From Ptychodera flava (taxonomy: Eukaryota; Hemichordata; Enteropneusta; Ptychoderidae): a stretch of 64,000 nt of DNA. The notes under the pieces were generated by a model that made no database searches, was not told where the DNA came from, and worked only from the letters and a program-made list of their open reading frames with translations. Of this stretch, positions 1 through 20,970 are shown piece after piece (the first letter of the stretch is position 1; each line of letters begins with the position of its first letter). The translations under genes and the position numbers were made by a program. The stretch covers positions 40,389,963 through 40,453,962 of the forward strand of contig NC_091936.1 of the NCBI RefSeq assembly GCF_041260155.1, read 5' to 3'.

Positions 1-816
1 TGTCCAATCTCAAACTGCTTGCACTTAGCAAATCGTGTATTATTAATAGACGTGGTGGATTGGCCGACTTTGGCATAAATGATACCAACCACCACCTCAA
101 AATGAGTATGGAACTCGAAAAAGCATTTTTCTGTGTGTATTTCCTGTCTACATTTGTTTTATGATGTAAACCTTGTTTCTTTTATTTTCATGGTTTCAAT
201 TTGAGCTTCTACTCGAAGTGAAGATTATTATTATATTGTTGTTGTTGTTTTTGTTGTTGTTGTTGTTGTTGTTTTGTTTTTATTGTTATTGTTATTATTA
301 TTTTATAATTCTCAAAGAAGTAAAAATGATATACTGATCCTTTTCATTAACTATTCATTTGATTTGTATGGCTTTCTGTACAAAACGTAAACACAAAAGC
401 TGAAAGAAGATCAAAGTTTCGATTTTCCTCTAATTTTAGTATGTTGTTCAAGCAATACCAAATGAGTCTAAACCCGCCGAAAACATTTGCGCTGCAATTT
501 GTTTCAGGTAAAATCATAGATTGACTGGACTATTATTGCAACAAAGAAGAAATTATTTGCCAGAATGGCCAGTGATAGAAACTTTTGATGTCTGCATTGC
601 ATATTGATTTTGTAAAAGTAAATAAACGCTGCCCTGTGATAGTTTAACAACAGTTTAAATTCATTGGACAGGCTAGTTATCTGTTCTTTTCGGGGGTGCC
701 ACTCCAAATGGTATCCCGATGAGGTAGTTGATCGGCAGTTATGCGGCCGTTTCGCCCATACGATTATTTCAGACTCTAAGCTTCAGAGAAAGCACTTCGC
801 ATACTCACTCCTTCCC
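1..816. other. No gene seen; 5' flank of the GPCR gene
   Basis: No convincing coding region. Around 226-300 there is a low-complexity TTG/TTA-rich tract. The last ~150 bases are open in the receptor frame but contain no in-frame ATG before 817, so they are taken as 5' UTR or promoter. I could not identify a TATA box or initiator with confidence. Confidence 0.5.
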
Positions 817-2564
817 ATGCCAATTATGGAGTACAACTACACAAATACAAGTTTATCGACAGAGTATGGTTTATCACAGAACGACACATTGTTGTATGGT
901 AACGTCACACAAGATGGAGATGATGGGCTTGACATTCTGGACCATAAAAGACCCAGCGACTGGATGATTCCAAAGAATTGGTTCATCGGCATACTCTCCG
1001 TTGACAGTATTCTGATCATCGGCGGCAATTTGATGGTCATCCTTGCAGTCTTACTGCAGCCAAAGTTGCGGAAATCTGCCACAAATCACCTCATTATATC
1101 GCTCGCCTTTTCTGACTTAAGTGTCGGTCTTGTTTTCGGGCCCTCTCAAATAGTCTACACCATCATCAGGTATCTGGACCTGTCAAGCGACCTTGTCTGT
1201 GATATCGTCATCATGCTGATGTACACCGGCCAGAACACGACCATCCTGACTCTTATGGCAATAGCGGGAGACCGCTATCGCGCCATCGTGCAGCCCTTCA
1301 AGCCGAAGATGACGGTGAAACAGTCCCGCATAATCACGATACTGATGTGGCTGGCGGCTTTTGTCTACTCAGCGTATGAGATTAAGGTAATATGCACCTC
1401 GAAAGTGAAAGACTTAAACTTTTGCTCTAACTTTCCTCAAGGAATCTTTCAATCATTCTCTTTCAAAATCAAGAATAAAAATAGGGGGTCACCGTGCAAA
1501 TTTTGGTAGTAGAGAAACAAATAACCCAAGATTTACTGATATTAGAAATTCAAAATGGCCGCCATCCCTGTGTTAACTCTATGGCGAAATATAAAAAAAT
1601 TCGAATTTCAAAAAACTAAGCCGGTGAAAAGTTTTCTTTCACCAAGAGCTTTAAAATGAACCCCCACATGTGGTATATCAGAAGAGAACTGTAAAAGTTT
1701 GAGAGTCCGAATGTCTGTCCCCGAGGTGCGTTCTACCTTAAGCTTTTTGGAATTGTTCGCTACACCTTTAAGAACAACGCCACAATTTCAATGTGTACAT
1801 CCCTGCGTAAGTTCTCCTTGACCCTGGAGAAACCAATGACTTTGACTAACTTGGTGGTGGCGTACATCCTCCCGCTCCTAATCGTTGCTTACTTCTACCT
1901 CCGAATGATCGTTGCCCTGTACTTCACGAAATCACTGAATGACGAGTCGAAACGGCGGAAGCGCAAGGCCATCAAAATGCTACTCGTAGTGGTGATCCTG
2001 TTCGCGCTTTGCTGGGGCCCGCTCCGTGTTCAGCAGGTGATGCTGTACTACTACCCCCACCGAATCTCGTATAAGTCCCTCTTTTTCACCGTTGTCATTT
2101 TCCTGTTCTTCGCCAACAGCTGGGTCAATCCCATCATATATGCCTTCTTCGATTCCCGATTTCGCAAGGAATTTGCTCGCATTCTAACCTTTGGGCTGTA
2201 CAAGGGGAAAAAACCAACAAACGGAGCACCAAGATCACGGTCACTATCACGAAGAGCCTGGCATCCGAGTCTACGCAGTGCAGTACCCACCCCCGTCTCT
2301 ACGTGCGGAAGGTCGGCCCATAACGAAGCCAAGTCACGCGCGGTTGAAAGCCCGAACCACGTTGAGAAGAGAGGTGACTCTGTAGACCGAGGAAACGGCG
2401 TAGATAATATTGCATTTGACGTCAAAACAGAGATATCTTTGGAAAGTAACGGTAATAACTCGATAGTATCAGACAGCGGGGTAGATCTATGCGTGCATAG
2501 TGACACAACCTTGGCGCCGAACGATGTCGAAGTCGATAGCAGCCAAGCAGAACTGGAAATTTAG
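817..2564 (+). CDS. Class A (rhodopsin-family) peptide-type GPCR, two exons
   Basis: Exons 817-1386 and 1743-2564 join in phase 0 to give about 463 residues. All class A landmarks are visible: N-terminal sequons (NYT, NTS, NDT, NVT); TM1 with GGN; TM2 with LAFSD; the TM3 Cys in DLVC, then GDRY in place of DRY; a TM4 Trp (MWLAAF); an ECL2 Cys (SMCTS); the TM5 Pro in YILPLL; TM6 FALCWGP; TM7 NSWVNPIIY; and a long Ser-rich C-tail ending AELEI. Class A receptors sit in the plasma membrane and signal through G proteins. The pattern best suits the neuropeptide-receptor branch, but the ligand cannot be named. The first in-frame ATG is 817, with another at 826. The intron falls at the TM4/ECL2 border and is made of a transposon (see 1386-1737). 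No frame damage is seen. Confidence 0.9.
1386..1737 (+). mobile_element. Introner-like MITE forming the GPCR intron (family copy A)
   Basis: A 352-bp element flanked by TTAA at 1382-1385 and 1738-1741. Its ends are imperfect inverted repeats: GGTAATATGCACCTCG at the left and CGAGGTGCGTTCTACC at the right. The spliced intron is 1387-1742. The donor AAG|GTAATA uses the first base of the element for the exon and GTAATA for the intron. The acceptor AG is the last A of the duplicated TTAA plus the adjacent host G. The spliced product ATT AAG CTT equals the sequence expected before insertion. The element shows no ORF of its own. The same family lies at 2770, 6961, 10849, 24122, 30171, 58790 and 59568. 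TTAA duplication is typical of the piggyBac and Kolobok groups. Confidence 0.85.
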
Positions 2565-2769
2565 AGGGGCGCCTTCCAACAGGATTTTAGACGTCTTACA
2601 CGTGTACCGTGGTTTATCGTTTCTCTGTCACTAATACATATTTTAATCATCATGCATTACTCTAATTTCCATTCCATTCATAGCTTTTTGCAGTGATCCT
2701 GGAAGAAAACCAGATTATTTGCATTTTCCAGACAGGTTGCAAATTTCTCTCACATATGATTCACTGCAC

Positions 2770-3082
2770 GGTAGTACGCTCATCGAAAACGAAATTCTCA
2801 AACTTCGCTTCGCTCAAACTTTAAATCATTCCCTTTCGAAATCGAGAAAAAAGTCGGGGCATCACCGTGCAAAATAAACAAATTGCCAAATATTTACAGA
2901 GTCCTGTAATTCAAAATTGCTGCCATTTCTGTGTTAACTGTACGGGACAAATTAAAGTTTCGATTCTCACAAAAGTAAGCAGATGAAAACTTTACGTATT
3001 CCGAGAGGTACAAAATAAGCCCCAAAGAGTGGTACACCTGAATAGTAGAGTCCGAATATCTGTACCCGGGCGCTTCTACCTT
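2770..3082 (+). mobile_element. MITE, introner family copy F
   Basis: Same order of landmarks as the copy inside the GPCR: a left end with GGTAGTACGCTCATCG, an ATCACCGTGCAAA block, a TTCAAAATTGCTGCCAT core, an AGAGTCCGAATATCTGTACCC block and a right end TTCTACCTTT. The ends have drifted and the TTAA flanks are not intact. It lies ~200 bp downstream of the GPCR stop codon in the same orientation. Confidence 0.75.
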
Positions 3083-5036
3083 TACACAGTCCGTAAATAT
3101 ATCAATTATATGATATAAGAGTGGCTTTAAATTTGATAGACGAGCCAGCAAAACGCAGTGATCACTGAAAGAATATGAATATGTGAGCAAGAACATCGTT
3201 CCGTTAGTGATCTTGCTTGTTTAAGATGCCTATAACGATTTACTTTGTAACTTTTCGTGTTTAAATATTTTAAAGTCTAAAATAGTTCTCAAAATGTTGC
3301 TCTTATGTCTTCGATCTGGCCATATTTTTGTCCAAGTCCTAAGGTATGTGAAAGCTACCTTTCCTCATGAAGAGATCTTTCGTTCAAGTACAGCGATAAT
3401 ATCAGCATGGCTTAGAGCGCAACATAAGGGTATTTCTTGCCGTTTAAGCTTTCCTTCTGGTTTCTTGGCATTATTCATGTGTTTTGTATTTGACTGTGGC
3501 ATTGACTGACATTGACTTTGTAAGCTCTGTTAAGACCACGAGTGAAAGTAGTATCAGGTAACATTCGAGTTCTTAGTGGGGGAAGTGTTCTTTAATATTG
3601 AAAACCCGATTCCCCCTTGCAATAAAAATCAATCGAATAAAACTGTCTGGTATGTTTGATGGTTAACACCAATAAAATCAAAGTTGATCGTAGTTGTCAG
3701 TTGATTTATTTATATCAGACGCGTCGTTTTCGACCTACAAGTCAGCTAGAGACTGTAATGATGTATGTCGCACTTTCATCGATTAATTGCATTGTACCGG
3801 GGAGAAAGTTTAAGAAAATAAACTTCTCTTGAAAGCGCTAAATTTAATCATCTTTCACGTTCCGCGTCAATCGTTAACTAATAAGGAGACTGGTTTTATA
3901 CATTTAGAATTGAAAGTTAATCAAATTCAAACGAAATCGTGACTTGCAGGAAACTGCAATTTATTAACAAAGAGACCCTTTTGAAATCGTATTCTTTGTG
4001 CAGCAAGGTCCCATAACACGATTAGAACTAATTTGGGATAATTGTATATCATATTATTCAAATTTCTCACAAGTGTTAAATGCCATGTAGCTAAATGTTT
4101 TAATATCAGTCCGACTTATTTCCAACATTGGCGACGTTATACCATAATACTATTTTCACGATTAGCCAATCATCCATCATACTACGCCAATGATAAGATT
4201 GCAGTCACTGAATGTTTGTCAGCATTGTATGAATCACTATCAGCTACTTTCGGCCCTCGTGTAAGCCGTAAAATCCAAAACTTTGCACTTCTTTCACGGT
4301 GAACATGACCCTATAAGGCTATTTTCTCTGAGAAAACTTTAACAAACAATAAGACCACCAAGCAAAGAAGCAGCCAAGATATTTACGATTCATTTCTATT
4401 ACCCCTTTCCTGATTTCATTCATCTCTATCGTGTAGAATTTGTGATCGCTGCCACCTCCGATACAAATGGGGTTCTCTGAACGATCTAGATCTGTGTAGG
4501 TACGCGATTTATATTTTGCAGGATTTCAGGCCAGAGTCCGGGGATCACGGCAATGTGGGGTTTACTTGTCTGAGCCAAACTGAAAATGGTACGCGAGTTT
4601 GAAAATGTGTGTTGACAGAGTGGCCACACAACTGTTCGAGATTATGACAGAAGACGGCGCGATTAATAGTTCACAAACGACATCCGTATTCCTATAAAAT
4701 GTGGAACGCCAAGTGTTTTGGCAAAACCCCTCTTTCACAATTGACAATGTTTTTGACACAGATCTACGACAATACACAAAAAAAGTTATGTGAATGGTGC
4801 AGCGGGGGAGTTTATAGCAAGATAGAGTTCAACACACTATGGCGTACGTAACCATAGACGCATATAGAGGTTGCCAGGGAATATAATTTTTACTGATGGG
4901 GCCCTGGTCGCTGATTTGCTAATGATAGGAAAATATTATGGTATAGCGTCGCCAATTTTGGATATGTCCTGGAGTGAATATTACAAATTACTCATAAAAA
5001 CAAGTGTATAACTTAAAAGAAAAGCAGATGAGCTTA
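3083..5036. other. No gene seen
   Basis: AT-rich intergenic sequence. Short open frames here have no recognisable domains, codon bias or splice partners. No long repeat was noticed. Confidence 0.5.
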
Positions 5037-6084
5037 GGGACCGTTTTACGGCCGGGGGGGCGGCAAAATCCAGGGGGGGCTCATCGAAATTTTGAAATCC
5101 GCGAAGGAGGGGGGGTCATCGCTTTTTCACTGGTAGGAAAGGGGGGTCACCACATTTTCAAAAACATAATACCTACAATAAATTTCACTTTATGCCATGG
5201 CCATGATCGACCCTCTTTACCGGGAAGGCGGCCCGCTACAATAAATATACTTTATGTATTACCCATGACCCTCTTAACGGGCAGACGCCTTTGGCGGCTC
5301 ACTCCAATTAGGTTTAGTTCATGCAATAGCCATGATCGACCCTCTTCACCGGCGGGTCGCCTGAGGCGGCCAACAACAATAAATTGACTTTATGTAATAC
5401 CCCATGACCATCTTAACGGCCGGACGCCTTCAGCGGCCCTGTCCAGTAAAGTTTACTTTATGCAATGGCCATGATCGACCCTCTTTACCGGTGGGCCACC
5501 TTTGATGGCCCACTAGAATAAAGTTGACTTTACGTAATGGCCCATGACCCTCGTAAAGCCCCCGTTCAATTATCAGATTTATCTAATATAAATATTATTT
5601 ACTTGATAAAATATTCAATGGAAAATAAAAGAATGACAAACTGTTAATTGGCTGTTGACACATTCGCTAATGCGAGAACCTGGGATTGAGAAGGGCGCCC
5701 TTAACCTTAGGGCTACCTTTGGCGAACCACTCCAATAAAGTTTACTTTATACAATGTCCATAGACATAAGTTGTCTATGGAAATGAAGTTAAGAATTGCC
5801 TTATAGTCGTCCTAATTAACAGACGTTTGCATGGATGTGGCTGAGAAGTTTGTGCACTGGCATCTCTGCGCCGCGTACTGGAGTTCAAATCCAAACCGTG
5901 CGGGTAAATTTGACATATGGGTTTTGGTTATTTTTCAGCGGGGGGGGGGGGTCATCAAATTTTTTCGTCTGACAAAGGGGGGTTCATCTTTCTTTAACGA
6001 AAAATGCAGGGGGTCTATATTTTTTTGAACACCGGCGATAAGATTTTGCCGCCCCCCCCCAGGCCGTAAAAACTGAATGGTCCC
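5037..6084. mobile_element. Non-autonomous TIR transposon with G-tract termini
   Basis: The left end reads GGGACCGTTTTACGGCC, then runs of G and GGCGGCAAAATC. The right end is its inverted counterpart (GATTTTGCCGCC, a C run, GGCCGT, ACTGAATGGTCCC). Flanks are TTA on both sides, compatible with a TTA or decayed TTAA duplication. Subterminal segments at both ends repeat 'G-tract + TCATC + short AT segment' units. No transposase frame is visible, so it is non-autonomous. A related terminus occurs at 55304-55875 (GGGAGCGTTCAG) and perhaps at 33781-34036. Confidence 0.7.
5170..5565. repeat. Tandem repeat inside the TIR transposon
   Basis: The block CCATGATCGACCCTCTT recurs at about 5201, 5330 and 5469. 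It alternates with a half-unit block CCCATGACC near 5262, 5401 and 5544, each followed by a GC-rich inverted motif such as GGCGGCCC. The higher-order period is about 130-140 bp with half-units of about 65-75 bp. Confidence 0.65.
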
Positions 6085-6960
6085 TTACATTTGCATATAA
6101 AAACGACCTTACTTCACTATCCAATTATCTCAAATTAGGTCCAATCGTGTTCCATGGAAATAATGGTGACTAGACATTCGCTGAGCGAGATGCATTTATC
6201 GGGACAAATTACATCGTGTAAAACCAAGTCGAATATTTTGAATGAGAAGTACCAGTTATCTTTTTGCTGGCCGAATTAATCCGGGTTGTTTGTAGTATCG
6301 TCCATGCCACGAGAGCGCTCCACGGTAACAAAAGCACGGTCTCACGACGGTATGCAAATTGGTGGAGGCATTAGAATACGGTGTTCTTGAGGTGTGACCA
6401 CGTCACACGGAGCTCATACCCACTCTACGTTGGCAAACAAAAGGGTGTTCTTGACAAACTCAGTTTGCTGCATTGAATGTTTTTACGAAAACATACGTTC
6501 TTGCATCACTCATATCATATCAGTCTTCCCCCATGCACGCACACATTCATGCGCACTTTTTCACGCATGAGCGGTTGGACACAAAAGAATTTATAATATT
6601 TTCCTATATGAAGTTGGACACTGTTCATTTAACGCGTGAATTTTATCTCTCTCCTCTCCAAATAAAGGCGTGGCAATAGTAGATTTGTCTGGCATAAATT
6701 TTGGTCAAACGCAATTCTTGCAGCACACTGCCCTGCTAACAGTGTATAGCACTTATGTTTCGTCTTTTCAGCTAACAATTTCAGCGATGTCGCTGAAGTC
6801 CCATTCCGACCCGCGTCTTAAGTTTTCTGTTTGCCTCCTATTGTGTGGTTTTATTCCCACAGGTCCAATCAGTAATTCAAGCCTGCACGAGTGTCGTACA
6901 CTTACTGCCTTGAAACATCGCCAATGCAGTACATAACCGTCACAACATCCCGTGACTTAA
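6085..6960. other. No gene seen
   Basis: Open frames at 6473-6936 lack domain features, and I found no splice-compatible partners. No repeat recognised. Confidence 0.45.
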
Positions 6961-7062
6961 GGTAGTATGCGCCTCGAAAGTAAAAGACTCAAACTTTTGA
7001 ATCTTTCAACCATTCTTTTTCAAAACCAAGAGTAAAAATCTGTCCCCGAGGCGCGTTCTATT
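6961..7062 (+). mobile_element. MITE, introner family copy B (internally deleted)
   Basis: TTAA at 6957-6960 is followed by GGTAGTATGCGCCTCG and the AAAGACTCAAACTTTTG block. It then jumps from AAGAGTAAAAATC to TGTCCCCGAGGCGCGTTC, so the whole middle (about 250 bp) is missing. The termini are among the best preserved in the window. Confidence 0.75.
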
Positions 7063-8495
7063 GATAAAGGTGACTCTTATGTACTAGAGGGTCTTGTCTC
7101 ACTTGATGTTCAGTAGGTCTGCCCACAGACAAGGTCTGTGGGCTCCCTTTCTTTATCAGACTCCATTCTTAGCTAAGTACGCTCAGATATTTCATAGATT
7201 TGTGGTTTTATCTCAAAAGCTAGGAGGACAAAGAAACATATTTTTGTTAGGAATGCAGCAAAAACACACCGGGATGATAGGAAGATTGGAGGCAGCTCAG
7301 ACACGTAGTCGACAGGATGTTGTTCACATGAAATCTACCGTATATACAATGTAATTGACATTCTTAAGATCATATTGGTTTCATTGGCTTAATAATTATC
7401 TGATCCCATGGGGGGAGGGAAGGGCCCATTATGCAAAATCTGGACCTTTTTCGTTTAATTTCTGCTTTGTTATCCTGAGAAGCTGCAGAACTTAAGCAAT
7501 TTGAGTGGAGGTCAGTGACGCTATACGTTAGCAAACGCATGACCTTTGATCCGCTGTTTTAGCTAATGTAAAATGATTCCAAACACACGAGAAAATACCA
7601 TTCCGTTATCATTCAAACAATTAAACTTGAATTGAAAAATGCACATCTTTTCACCTTTGATTTTTTTCTTATTTTCCTGTTTTGATACTTGTTTGTCCCG
7701 CACAAGGACGTACGGGCGGATGAATATGACGCGGGTCTCATCCATGATCCTTTTTTCTGTCAAGTTTCGTGACTTGAGTATCGTCACAGGTCAATGACTG
7801 TAAAATAGCTTCCAGTTCAACTTATATGGTTGCCTTGGACTCTCATTTAGTATCATTTAACAAACTTGAGCTTTTCACACAGATTTCACATTTGCTTTCA
7901 AGAGGCCGTTGCTAGGCAACCAATCGCCATTGTTACTTGACTGCGCAGCTATTGTTCGTCTGAGGCTGACCATCTCTGAACGTCACCACTCTGTTCATTT
8001 GTCAATAATCGGGAGCAGTTACCGGAGGTACGGTATTTTCATGACCTCGTTGCTTTTATATAAAGTATTGAACTGCGCATTTATTTCACATAGCGGTCTG
8101 TTATTGTCGGAGTAAACAAAAGATTAAAATTCGTCAATGCGTTCTTTTTTACGACATCTCGCGATGTGCGTAACGATTGAATGAGATGTTGTGCGGGGTC
8201 GTTCGGGTCACCGCGTTTTGTTTAGATTCGATCGCGATATGACAACGAAGACCTAGTCTTTATGCGAACACCTTTTTTGAAGTCTCTGCTGTGTCTGGAT
8301 CTCAAGAAAGAGAAAGAGAAGACAGCTTCCTAGGTAAAGCCAGTTAAAAGTGGGGTTGGATAGCTATGACAGCTCGACGGAGATGAAGACAAAGTCTGAC
8401 GCGAAACGTTGAGTACATACACAGCTACGTGTTGACAACCTGTGAATTTACCTTTCACGTACGTGTCGAAAGACGTGTCGGGCCGGCTTCGCGAA
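7063..8495. other. No gene seen; 5' flank of the coiled-coil death-domain gene
   Basis: No coding region recognised. The last ~200 bases lie directly upstream of the predicted ATG at 8496 and include an AG-rich tract (GAAAGAGAAAGAGAAG) near 8305, plausibly 5' UTR. No promoter motif was identified with confidence. Confidence 0.4.
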
Positions 8496-17964
<9,469 letters not shown>

Positions 17965-18399
17965 ACTTTTGTCAATCATGTAGAAACGAACATACATTCC
18001 TGGTGTGGAAAACCTACCTGACATGCGTACCACGCCTAAAGCTATTTACCGGTAAAGTGGGCAATAGCATGCTATAACTTTTGAAAATATTTTGATAATT
18101 TATATTCTGTGAAGAGGGTATATTTTCTTATTCTTCTCGTAAAATTGTGTTTAACTGAAAAGTACTATAGCTTTGCAAATGCAATGCGTTATATACATCG
18201 GCAATATGATATTGTTGACAAATTAATTCTAGTCTGGACCTAAATTCAGTCGTCGACAAATACACATCGAGTATGACGAACAGACAGATTCTATCAACAA
18301 GCTGAACACTATGCATGTCGACATGATATGACCTTGGGAGTAGAACAGCAAACTATACGTTACAAAAAAACCTAATAATGAAAAATACAGCAAAGTTAA
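17965..18399. other. 3' flank of the death-domain gene, no gene seen
   Basis: AT-rich sequence after the stop codon at 17962-17964. No clear AATAAA was found close downstream. Confidence 0.4.
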
Positions 18400-18584
18400 A
18401 GGTATACTGTCACCTGTTCCAATTTTGCCACAGTTACCATGGAAAGAGAAAATCTAACCAATCACAGATTTTAAGCGGGTGGCCGCTTTTTAAAAACAGC
18501 GCCCTCACATTGGTGTTTTGAATACCAAGGAATGTTCTTTTGACCATATATGGGCATATTTAGATTACAGGAGACTGTATACCT
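18400..18584. mobile_element. Short TTAA-flanked MITE
   Basis: 185 bp bounded by TTAA at 18396-18399 and 18585-18588. The terminal inverted repeats are AGGTATACTGTC and GACTGTATACCT. Non-coding. Confidence 0.8.
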
Positions 18585-18588
18585 TTAA

Positions 18589-20413
<1,825 letters not shown>

Positions 20414-20417
20414 TTAA

Positions 20418-20742
20418 CTGGACAAAGTCCCCAATTTTTCATGAATTTTGTTAGATACGAGATATTACTTATATTGTTTGACATGTTGAAAGATACTGAA
20501 TGAATGGGTGACCATGCATATATTCGACCCCGGCTTTAGACAAATTAAGTGAAACCATCGCGAAAATGAATTAATGGTCATGACCATTAATTCATTTTTG
20601 CAATGGTTTCATGTATCGTGTCTAAAAATGGGTCGAATATATGCATGGTCACCCATTCATTCAGTATCTTTCAACATGTTAAACAATATAAGAAGTATCT
20701 TGCATCAAACAAAATTCATGAAAAATGGCCGACTTTGTCCAG
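20418..20742. mobile_element. Full-length foldback MITE, TTAA-flanked
   Basis: 325 bp between TTAA at 20414-20417 and 20743-20746. It is an almost perfect inverted repeat centred at about 20580 on AATGGTCATGACCATT. The terminus is CTGGACAAAGTC. A second, right-truncated copy lies at 51141-51360 and a terminal stub at 51048-51136. Confidence 0.85.
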
Positions 20743-20847
20743 TTAATTGCCAGTGATTGCTTTCTGTAAAATGACGATGCATTCGACATATTAAATTTTT
20801 TACTCATAATGAAGTCTGCAGTAGTTTGGTAGTCGAGGTACGTCATC

Positions 20848-20946
20848 AAAACGCTACGTAACAATAAAATCTGAGATCGGTTGGCGTAGCAGTTTCTTAA
20901 AACGCTACGTAACAATAAAATCTGAGATCGGTTGGCGTAGCAGTTT
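20848..20946. repeat. 51-bp tandem duplication
   Basis: Two nearly identical units containing ACGCTACGTAACAATAAAAT and GAGATCGGTTGGCGTAGC, at 20848 and about 20898. They lie 25 bp beyond the stop codon of the minus-strand death-domain gene, so they are probably in its 3' UTR. Confidence 0.85.
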
Positions 20947-20970
20947 GAATAGATGAAGCCTGGCATCCTT

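Noticed and set aside
2051-2506. 151-codon minus-strand frame
   Set aside because: Lies opposite the GPCR second exon, which has all family motifs.
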